A stretch of 64,000 nucleotides of DNA from Nitrosomonas supralitoralis (GTDB taxonomy: Bacteria; Pseudomonadota; Gammaproteobacteria; Burkholderiales; Nitrosomonadaceae). The position numbers were made by a program, and so were the translations under genes. The notes under the pieces were generated by a model that was not told the DNA's origin, did no database searches, and was given only the letters and a program-made list of their open reading frames with translations. Positions 55,740-64,000 of the stretch are shown here, in pieces. The DNA is taken from the NCBI RefSeq assembly GCF_003011925.2, contig NZ_PXXU01000015.1, positions 1 through 64,000 of the forward strand. Direction: 5' to 3'. Within the stretch, counting starts at the first letter, position 1, and every line of letters starts with the position of its first letter.

Positions 55740-57038
55740 ATGAAGCAATTGTTTTTTTTCATGCTGTTTGGATTTTTCTCGCAATGGGCATTGGCCTCGT
55801 TACCAATTCAGTACTGGCAGACTTCTTCTGGAGCACGAGTATATTTCGTGGAAAATCATGATCTCCCAATACTGGATGTTAGTATCGAATTTGCAGCTGG
55901 CAGTAGCATGGATATTCCCAGTCAATCAGGTTGTGCAAATCTGGTGCAACATATGCTCGGCCTGGGTGCAGGTGGCTTATCTGAGGATCAAGTCGCCACT
56001 GCATTAGCCGATGTAGGGGCGCAAACTAGAAGTCATTTTGATCGAGATCGCGCCGGCATTGCATTACGTACCCTGAGTAGTGACCGGGAACGCAAGCAGG
56101 CACTGGATATATTTGCGCGGATTATTCAATCTCCAGAATTCCCACAAGCCATTTTGTTGAGGGAAAAGGCAAGAATTATTTCAAGTATAAAAGAATCAAG
56201 CACTAAACCGGATTATATTGCCGAGCATGAATTGATGAAAATGCTATATGGCAATCACCCTTATGGATTCAATGAACTGGGTGAAATTGATACACTCAAT
56301 AAATTACAACGAGAGGATTTGCTTACCTTTTACCGCTCTCATTATGTAGCGGAAGGTGCTGTGATAGCGATCATTGGCGATGTAACTCGACTTGAAGCAG
56401 CAACAATAGCAGAAAAATTAACTGAAAACTTACCCTTGACTGGAAAAACAAAGGATGTTCCGCCAGTTGCCATTCCCTCAGCAGAAATAAAAAGATTGCC
56501 CCATCCCGCCGCACAAAGTCACATTCAACTGGCTTATCCGGGATTGCGCCGAAGTGATCCTGACTATTTTCCCTTGTTGGTTGGAAATCATATCCTAGGA
56601 GGTGGAGGGTTTGTTTCACGCCTGATGGAAGAAGTGCGCCAACACCGTGGCTTGGCTTATAGTGTTTATAGTTTCTTTTCACCATATAAAGAACAAGGGC
56701 CCTTCCAAATTGGCTTGCAGACCAAAAAAGAGCAATCAGAAGAAGCATTCTCATTAACCCAACAAGTACTTCGAGACTTTGTTTTGAACGGCCCAACGGA
56801 GAAGGAACTGGTCGCATCTAAACAAAATATTATTGGCAGTTTTCCGCTGCGCATCGACAGTAATAGCAAAATATTAAGCTTTCTATCCGTAATCGGTTTT
56901 TATCAACTACCACTTACTTATTTGACGGATTATCTGGAAGCCGTTGAAGCAGTAACTACTGAGCAAATTCGACAAGCATTCCAACGACGAATCCAACCCG
57001 ATGGTATGGTAGCCGTAATTGTCGGATCGGTTGAGTGA
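55740..57038 (+). CDS. M16 (pitrilysin) family protein, non-catalytic type
   Basis: 432 aa from ATG 55740 (MKQLFFFMLFGFFSQWALASLPIQYW), chosen for AGGAGG upstream and the signal peptide it creates. It has the two-lobed M16 fold: an N-terminal half (VSIEFAAGSSMDIP...) and a C-terminal half with HIQLAYPGLRRSDPDYFPLLVGNHILGGGGFVSRL and RGLAYSVYSFFS. The zinc motif HxxEH is replaced by N67-LVQ70-H71, so it cannot bind the catalytic metal normally. It resembles the inactive partner of heterodimeric M16 proteases, but no active partner lies beside it. Confidence 0.87.
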   Translation: MKQLFFFMLFGFFSQWALASLPIQYWQTSSGARVYFVENHDLPILDVSIEFAAGSSMDIPSQSGCANLVQHMLGLGAGGLSEDQVATALADVGAQTRSHFDRDRAGIALRTLSSDRERKQALDIFARIIQSPEFPQAILLREKARIISSIKESSTKPDYIAEHELMKMLYGNHPYGFNELGEIDTLNKLQREDLLTFYRSHYVAEGAVIAIIGDVTRLEAATIAEKLTENLPLTGKTKDVPPVAIPSAEIKRLPHPAAQSHIQLAYPGLRRSDPDYFPLLVGNHILGGGGFVSRLMEEVRQHRGLAYSVYSFFSPYKEQGPFQIGLQTKKEQSEEAFSLTQQVLRDFVLNGPTEKELVASKQNIIGSFPLRIDSNSKILSFLSVIGFYQLPLTYLTDYLEAVEAVTTEQIRQAFQRRIQPDGMVAVIVGSVE

Positions 57039-57051
57039 AAGAATTTGCCTT

Positions 57052-58078
<1,027 letters not shown>

Positions 58079-58092
58079 TTTTGAGAGTATAA

Positions 58093-58353
<261 letters not shown>

Positions 58354-58587
58354 AATAATTTTTCCAGACTGAATTTCGCTTTCTTGAGAAATCAGATAAT
58401 TTTCTCCGCTTAATCCAGAGAACAATTCGGATGATCTTCGTTTAATCTTAGTGTTACGTACCTGGATCTCATTTTGATGATTCCAGTTGCAACGATAACG
58501 GTTGCTCCAGCATAAGTCAGAAGTAGTCGCCGTAATATTCGTAACAAAGTTAAGATGGACATTAGCTTCAATTTCTCCGAGACTTAA

Positions 58588-59430
58588 ATGGATCCATGCA
58601 CAATAGTTACTAACGTTCGCTCTATTTTTTCCTTACCTGACGTTGTACTTCGCATCAATGATTTAATTGACTCTGGGGAAGCAACGAATACAGAATTAGA
58701 ACGTATCATATTAAGTGATCCTGCATTAACAGCTAAATTGTTGAAGTTCGCAAACAGCGCATATTTTGGTTTCTCTGGAAAAATTGAAACCATTATGAAA
58801 GCTATCTCCATCATCGGACATAAAGAATTACGTAATCTGGTGATTGCATCATCAGTAACCACAACTTTCAAAGGAATTCCTCCCGATCTGGTAGACATGG
58901 ATACATTCTGGAACCACAGCGTTACGAGTGGTGTGACTGCGCGCTTATTAGCGTCAAGTGTTGATAGTCGAGAGCGCTTTTTTATTGCTGGATTGTTGCA
59001 TGATGTTGGGAGGCTAATCCTTTTTAGTCAATTTCCGAAAGAATCTGCAAAAGTGTTAAATTGCATGAATCTAGGTGAAGACGCCGCAATCCAGGAAGAA
59101 CGAAAGATTTTTGGTTTTACGCATGCGCAATTGGGTGCCGAGCTTCTAAAGCAATGGAAGCTACCGTCCAATATATGGAAGATGGTCGAATATCAGTTTG
59201 ACCCCATGAAAAGTGAAGAATATCAACTTGATACCAGCACACTTTGTGCAGCAATAAGCATCGCCAATTATATCCAACCTTGTACCAACCAACCGCCAAA
59301 CCTCGAAACAACCTTATCTGATCGCACACTTAAAACATGGAGTTACCTTGGGTTATCAGCAGAAATTGTAGAATCAGTAATTACCGTTGCTAAATTGCAA
59401 GTCATTGAAGTATTTAATGCTATCCATTAA
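58588..59430 (+). CDS. HDOD domain signalling protein
   Basis: 280 aa, essentially one HDOD domain: LPDVVLRINDLIDSGEATNTELERIILSDPALTAKLLKFANSAYFG, ISIIGHKELRNLVIA, and LLHDVGRLILFSQF with an HD pair. It resembles HDOD proteins used in signalling and cell-cycle control, which usually lack clear enzymatic activity. It is adjacent to an EAL-HDOD protein, which suggests a linked c-di-GMP-related role. Confidence 0.88.
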   Translation: MDPCTIVTNVRSIFSLPDVVLRINDLIDSGEATNTELERIILSDPALTAKLLKFANSAYFGFSGKIETIMKAISIIGHKELRNLVIASSVTTTFKGIPPDLVDMDTFWNHSVTSGVTARLLASSVDSRERFFIAGLLHDVGRLILFSQFPKESAKVLNCMNLGEDAAIQEERKIFGFTHAQLGAELLKQWKLPSNIWKMVEYQFDPMKSEEYQLDTSTLCAAISIANYIQPCTNQPPNLETTLSDRTLKTWSYLGLSAEIVESVITVAKLQVIEVFNAIH

Positions 59431-59599
59431 CTGATAATTGCAAGATTATGTTCTTCAAACAACTTAGATTTTCTTGCCCTACGTCATATATTTCTTTTAT
59501 TACATAAGGTTTTAATGCTGCACAAAAATTCAAGTCGTTTCAATTTCGGACGATAAACAGGTGCATGCAGGATAGCGTGAAGATAGAGAGGAAAATAGG

Positions 59600-60841
59600 A
59601 TGGAAGTTTATCTTGGCAGATTACCGATTCTGGACTGCAAGCAAAATTTAGTGGCGTTTGAGCTTTTATTTCGCTCCAATCAAAATAACATCGTTGAGGT
59701 AGCCGATAATTCCGCTGCTTCAGCCAATGTCATCATTGATACCTATGGGCAATTAGGTATAGAGAATGTAATAGGTAAACGGCGCGGCTTTATTAAAGTT
59801 GATGCTAAGTTATTGATGAATGATGCAATCTGCATGCTTCCCAAGAAACATGTAGTCCTTGAAATTTTGAGAAGCGTAGAGATCAATGATGAAATCATAC
59901 AACGGTGCTTATTCTTAAAACAAAAAGGCTATCAATTGGCACTTTCTAATATCGTTCAGCTGGATCATCGGTTTGAACGCATAATGCCACTTATTAATAT
60001 AGTTAAAATTAATATTACTGCATTAAATCAAAATAACTTACTTAATCTTATAAAAAAGCTAAAATGCTGGCCGGTGTTATTGCTGGCTGAGAAAGTTGAA
60101 AACAAGGAAATGGCGAGAAACTGTATCGCGATGAATTTCCAAATGCTTCAAGGCTTTTATTTTGCAAAACCGGAAATTATTTCTGGAAAGCGCATTGACC
60201 CCTCGAAGCTGTCTTTATTGAAATTATTATTGTTGGTTGTTAAGGACGGCGAAGTAACTGAGATTGAAAATGAACTCAAGTATCAACCCGGTTTAAGCTA
60301 TAACTTGTTACGCATGGTAAATTCTGCCGCAAGCGGTTTGCCCAGCACGATTAACTCAATCAAACGAGCCATTATGATTATTGGCCGAAAGCAACTTCAG
60401 CGTTGGATACAAATCTTGCTCTATGCTGCCAAACAGAGGGACGGTGGTGCGTCAGATGCATTAATGCAAACAGCCACAGTGCGTGGCAGATTGTTAGAGG
60501 CTATAGCCATCGCGGATCGTCCCCATGATAAGAATCATCAGGATCGCGCCTTCATGGTAGGAGTCCTATCATTGTTAGATACTTTGCTGGGGATAGAAAT
60601 GTCAGAGCTTGTTAGCACGTTAAGTATTCAGAAAGATATGGGCGAAGCGCTGTTAACACGACGGGGTTATCTGGGTCATCAGTTGGAATTGATTGAAGCC
60701 CATGAAAAAGGTGACTATGAAACAGTTACATGGATATTATCAGAGATGGGATTTATCAACATGGATGAATTCCTTAAGATGGAACTGGAAGCTACAGCAT
60801 GGGCTAATCGAATCAATGATGTGGTTAATCAATCCGCATAG
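59600..60841 (+). CDS. EAL and HDOD domain protein (CdgJ/YuxH-like)
   Basis: 413 aa. The N-terminal EAL-like domain starts YLGRLPILDCKQNLVAFELLFRSN; the EAL motif reads FEL and later catalytic residues are poorly conserved, so phosphodiesterase activity is doubtful. The C-terminal half is an HDOD domain (LSYNLLRMVNSAASGLPSTINSIKRAIMIIGRKQLQRWI). Such proteins modulate motility and pili elsewhere. It precedes pilT/pilU, separated only by an IS element, which is suggestive. Confidence 0.88.
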   Translation: MEVYLGRLPILDCKQNLVAFELLFRSNQNNIVEVADNSAASANVIIDTYGQLGIENVIGKRRGFIKVDAKLLMNDAICMLPKKHVVLEILRSVEINDEIIQRCLFLKQKGYQLALSNIVQLDHRFERIMPLINIVKINITALNQNNLLNLIKKLKCWPVLLLAEKVENKEMARNCIAMNFQMLQGFYFAKPEIISGKRIDPSKLSLLKLLLLVVKDGEVTEIENELKYQPGLSYNLLRMVNSAASGLPSTINSIKRAIMIIGRKQLQRWIQILLYAAKQRDGGASDALMQTATVRGRLLEAIAIADRPHDKNHQDRAFMVGVLSLLDTLLGIEMSELVSTLSIQKDMGEALLTRRGYLGHQLELIEAHEKGDYETVTWILSEMGFINMDEFLKMELEATAWANRINDVVNQSA

Positions 60842-60859
60842 AAAGCGAGGATGTCCTAG

Positions 60860-62161
60860 ATTTTGTGTAAATGGTGGTTAATATTGCTTGGGCATTCTCT
60901 CGTTAAACTGGATAGTAAACCTGTTTAGTGCAGGTTTCCAAACTCTTATTGGCATAGACCATCTTTAGGCTATATTGTTGAGCGCCAAATAGAACAATTT
61001 GATCACGGCGTCATCGTTAGGAAACGATCCCCGGCTTTTGCTGACTTTGCGTAGACTCATATTGACTGATTCAATTGCATTGGTTGTATAAATAATGCAC
61101 CGTATCTCAGGCGGGTAGTCAAAGAACGGAATGACGCGCTGCCAGTTATTGCGCCAGGACAGGGAAACTGGTGGATAAGCCTTGTTCCATTTATCTTCAA
61201 AGTCTGCTAGCGCTTGCTCAGCCTCATCAATCGTGGCGGCGCTGTAGATCAAGCGTAAATCAGCAGTTACTTCCTTGCGTTTATTCCATCCGACGTAGTT
61301 GAGGCTGTTACGCACCATGTGCACGATACAGAGTTGTACAATGGCCATATGGATAGACTGTTTCAATCGCTTCAGGGAAGCCCTTTACACCATCAACGCA
61401 GGCGATAAAGATTCCTGCCCGTCACGGTTCTTGAGCTCAGTGACAACGCTGAGTAAGAATTTGGCACCCTCGGTCTGAGCAATCCATAAGCCCAGGATTT
61501 CTTTATGCCTTTCCATATTAATGCCGATCGCCAGGTAAATTGCTTTGGCACGAACGCTACCAGCGTCACGAACTTTGGCATGGATGCAATCGAGATAGAT
61601 TACAGGATACACCGCATCGAGAGGCCGAGATTGCCATTGCTTTACTTCATCCATCATGCCACCAGTGACCGTAGAAATAAGCGTAGGCGACACTTCCGCG
61701 CCATACATTTCGGTGAGGTGCTGCTGGATATCACGCACCGTCATGCCACGGCATACAGCGAGAGGATCTTGTCATCAAACCCCACCCAGCGGGTTTGATG
61801 CTTAGAAATCATTCGCGGCTCGAAACTGCCTTCGCGGTCACGGGGGATCTCGATGGACAATTCATCGAATTCACCTTTCAGAGTCTTATGACTTTTATCA
61901 TTTCTGGCATTGCCAGTGGGATTGGTTACAGTTTCGTGCTTATCGTGACCAGGATGCTCGGTTATCTCTGCTTGCAGGGCACGTTCAAACAGCGCTTTGG
62001 TGAGTTGCTTGAGAAGGCCATTCTCACCGATTAAATCTTCTGGCTTTTTGTAATCGGCCAACAGACTATCAATTAAGTCGGTCGGTAGGGATTTGCGTGT
62101 AGTCATCTTTACTCCAAAAGTATATAAGCAGTTTCCTGCTAAATGAACATTTACACAAAAT
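60860..62161 (-). mobile_element. IS256-family insertion sequence, inactivated
   Basis: About 1.30 kb, bounded by 14-bp perfect inverted repeats ATTTTGTGTAAATG (60860-60873) and its complement (62148-62161). It encloses one broken IS256-type transposase on the minus strand. No convincing 8-9 bp target duplication flanks it, which suggests an old insertion or a rearrangement. Confidence 0.85.
60878..62106 (-). pseudogene. IS256-family transposase, multiply frameshifted
   Basis: The Mutator-type transposase reads from MTTRKSLPTDLIDSLLADYK to ERMPKQY in three or more frames. Breaks: KILSLYA is followed by a shift (about 61744), another lies near 61390-61400, a third near 61345, and a TAA interrupts NNIA at 60965 where Lys would be expected. 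DDE landmarks survive: the Asp in VIYLDCIHAK and the Glu in TTNAIESVNMSLRK. It cannot make a transposase as it stands. Confidence 0.9.
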
Positions 62162-62541
62162 TATTTACAACCTCTAGAAAGCACATATCAATCTTACAAT
62201 CGCCTCTCGATCCCTTTGAGGAGCGCCTGCGCAAATTCAAATAGATTTATTGGGCGGGGTTCAAGAAGCCTTACCTGAAAACAGTTTCTAATCAACTTCT
62301 CTCAATTTTTGATTTGTTTTGTCCGTTAACAAAGAAACTGACTAATGCAGTGATTGCGTTAGCAGACAGTGGGAAAACGTTTTCAAGGAAAATGCGGGCA
62401 GAAATATGCTTATTATAAGCTCTTAAGTCCGCTCTTAAAGCCGAACAGCAACGCAGACAGTTATTCTACGGCCTGTTTAGGTAAATCAGTTTTATCAGCA
62501 ACATTCCCATTACATTTCGCATTGTCACAAGAGGACACTTA
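62162..62541. other. Region between IS element and pilT
   Basis: No intact gene. A plus-strand stretch (about 62338-62480) reads LTNAVIALADSGKTFSRKMRAE and, after a stop, ALKSALKAEQQRRQLFYGLF. It looks like a coding remnant that I do not recognise. The pilT promoter presumably lies here. Confidence 0.4.
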
Positions 62542-63585
62542 ATGAATATAGTCGAATTACTTGCTTTTGTGGTCAAAAACAGCGCTTCCGATTTGCACTT
62601 ATCGGCAGGCATGTCACCGATGATTCGGGTGCATGGCGAAATCCGTCGCATCAATTTACCAGAAATGAGTCATAAGGATGTACATGCGATGATATATGAC
62701 ATCATGAATGATGGTCAGCGCAAATTTTACGAAGAGCATTTGGAATGTGATTTTTCTTTTGCGATACCAAATCTTGCCCGATTCCGCGTGAATGCATTTA
62801 ATACGCAACGCGGTGCGGCGGCAGTCATGCGTACGATTCCATCTAAGGTGCTTAGTTTGGAAGACTTGCGTGCACCCAAAATTTTTGCTGAAATTGCCAA
62901 GCAACCGCGGGGGGTTGTATTAGTAACCGGCCCTACCGGTTCGGGAAAATCGACTACCTTGGCTGCAATGATCAATGACATCAATGAGAATGAGTATGGC
63001 CATATCCTGACGCTTGAGGATCCGATTGAATTCGTTCATGAGAGCAAAAAATGTCTCATAAATCAGAGAGAAATCGGCCGAGACACCTTAAGCTTCTCAA
63101 ATGCACTGCGTTCCGCACTGCGTGAAGACCCCGACATTATTCTGGTGGGTGAATTGCGCGACCTTGAAACCATACGTTTGGCGATGACCGCAGCTGAAAC
63201 CGGTCACTTGGTATTTGGAACTTTGCATACCAGTTCGGCTGCCAAAACTATTGACCGTGTAATCGACGTGTTTCCGGCGGAAGAAAAAGAAATGATTCGT
63301 GCAATGCTATCGGAATCATTACGCGCAGTGATTTCTCAAGCACTGCTAAAAACCAAGGATGGCAAGGGTCGCATAGCTGCGCATGAAATTATGATTGGCA
63401 CTCCAGCGATTCGTAATTTAATCCGTGAAGCCAAAGTTGCGCAGATGTATTCAGCGATACAAACGGGGCAGAATGCAGGCATGCAAACGCTGGATCAAAA
63501 CTTGACCGATCTGGTAAAACGCAATGCTATTTCAGTTGCTGAAGCCAGGACTCAAGCGATGAATAAGGACAATTTCAGAGTTTAA
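62542..63585 (+). CDS. pilT: Type IV pilus retraction ATPase PilT
   Basis: 347-aa hexameric motor that depolymerises type IV pili for twitching and DNA uptake. It has an N-terminal PAS-like domain (SDLHLSAGMSPMIRVHGEIRRIN), Walker A GPTGSGKSTTLAAM (about 130-143), the Asp box LTLEDPIEFVH, Walker B RSALREDPDIILVGELRD, the His box ETGHLVFGTLHTSSA and the retraction motif AIRNLIRE. Length and motifs are complete. pilU follows 35 bases downstream. Confidence 0.96.
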   Translation: MNIVELLAFVVKNSASDLHLSAGMSPMIRVHGEIRRINLPEMSHKDVHAMIYDIMNDGQRKFYEEHLECDFSFAIPNLARFRVNAFNTQRGAAAVMRTIPSKVLSLEDLRAPKIFAEIAKQPRGVVLVTGPTGSGKSTTLAAMINDINENEYGHILTLEDPIEFVHESKKCLINQREIGRDTLSFSNALRSALREDPDIILVGELRDLETIRLAMTAAETGHLVFGTLHTSSAAKTIDRVIDVFPAEEKEMIRAMLSESLRAVISQALLKTKDGKGRIAAHEIMIGTPAIRNLIREAKVAQMYSAIQTGQNAGMQTLDQNLTDLVKRNAISVAEARTQAMNKDNFRV

Positions 63586-63620
63586 TCAATCCGGTGTGTT
63601 GGAAATTTCAGGAGCAACAA

Positions 63621-64000
63621 ATGGATAAAGAACAAGCTACAAAATTTATGTCGGATTTACTGCGATTGATGCTGAGCAAGAAAGCCTCAGATCTGTTCAT
63701 TACAACCGGGTTTCCACCTGCATTCAAAATTGATGGAAAAATGACTCCAGTTTCTCAACAGCCCCTAACCGCACAACATACCGAGATGTTCGCTAAGTCG
63801 ATTATGAATGACAAGCAAGTCTCAGAATTTGAAGCATCACAAGAATGCAACTTTGCGATCAGCCCAGCCGGAATCGGTCGATTTCGTGTCAACGCGTTTG
63901 TACAACAACAACGCGTCGGAATGGTATTACGTACTATCACCACGAAAATACCTGAATTTGATGATTTGGCACTTCCGCAAGTGCTCAAGGAAGTTGTAAT
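63621..64000 (+). CDS. pilU: PilT-dependent ATPase PilU, 5' part
   Basis: Begins MDKEQATKFMSDLLRLMLSKKASDLFITTGFPPAFKIDG with GGAGCAAC before the ATG and runs off the window end. The N-terminal LMLSKKASDLFIT is typical of PilU, the accessory retraction ATPase that needs PilT. Only about 126 codons are visible, before the Walker A motif. Confidence 0.92.
   Translation, partial: MDKEQATKFMSDLLRLMLSKKASDLFITTGFPPAFKIDGKMTPVSQQPLTAQHTEMFAKSIMNDKQVSEFEASQECNFAISPAGIGRFRVNAFVQQQRVGMVLRTITTKIPEFDDLALPQVLKEVV

Noticed and set aside
60860-62161. Active IS256 element using programmed frameshifting
   Set aside because: At least three frameshifts plus an internal stop, at positions not typical of programmed sites in this family.

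Overview
The window looks like chromosomal DNA of a Nitrosomonas-like betaproteobacterium (Nitrosomonadaceae). This is an inference. It rests on a cytochrome P460-family protein, several copper-handling systems, a PEP-CTERM surface protein, small families I associate with betaproteobacteria (DUF1840, DUF3460) and the gene orders mnmG-rsmG-parA-parB and rsmD-coaD-ferredoxin. No rRNA or tRNA gene was recognised.

Layout. 1-5.9 kb: a type I restriction-modification locus (hsdR 3' part, hsdM, a DUF559 nuclease-like gene, hsdS) riddled with about seven copies of a G/C-tract palindromic repeat. One copy carries a G7 tract that breaks hsdR, and two copies frame the DUF559 gene in inverted orientation. 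A sulfotransferase-like gene follows. 6.7-16.1 kb (minus strand): a Cu/Ag efflux operon (cusC, a cusB-cusF fusion, cusA) with a small His/Cys-rich exported protein, a secreted TPR protein, and a CueR regulator with a DUF4396 membrane protein behind a CueR-type promoter. 16.3-19.3 kb: a zinc cluster, with a Zur-like Fur-family regulator, a DUF2946 protein and a ZnuD-like TonB receptor. The same 6-3-6 palindrome lies in front of both the regulator and the receptor.

19.5-23.5 kb: a P460-family cytochrome, an SDR oxidoreductase, small conserved proteins, an ADP-ribosylglycohydrolase and a Trm112 protein. 23.5-28.0 kb: parB, parA, rsmG and mnmG with a 26-bp palindromic parS beside mnmG, then decayed gene remnants. 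28.6-34.9 kb: a complete drug-type RND efflux operon ending in a DUF192 gene. 35-40.4 kb: rhlE, a methyltransferase, a MazG-like protein, a secreted copper radical oxidase and a small exported protein. 40.5-42.7 kb: a decayed yefM-yoeB toxin-antitoxin pair next to an ATPase-DUF4276 (Toprim) pair, a likely defence module.

42.7-49.4 kb: ettA, an rluF-like synthase, a rhodanese, a PEP-CTERM protein with a decayed copy, secreted proteins, a lipoprotein HNH nuclease and DUF1840. 49.7-58.4 kb: hemC-hemD-hemY, divergent from ppc, then a non-catalytic M16 peptidase homologue, rsmD, coaD and a ferredoxin. 58.6-64 kb: two HDOD signalling proteins, a dead IS256-family element, pilT and the start of pilU.

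The strongest candidates for something new are the DUF559-plus-palindrome unit spreading inside the hsd locus and the ATPase-DUF4276 pair. The tidy regulatory inferences are the Zur palindrome pair, the CueR promoter and parS.
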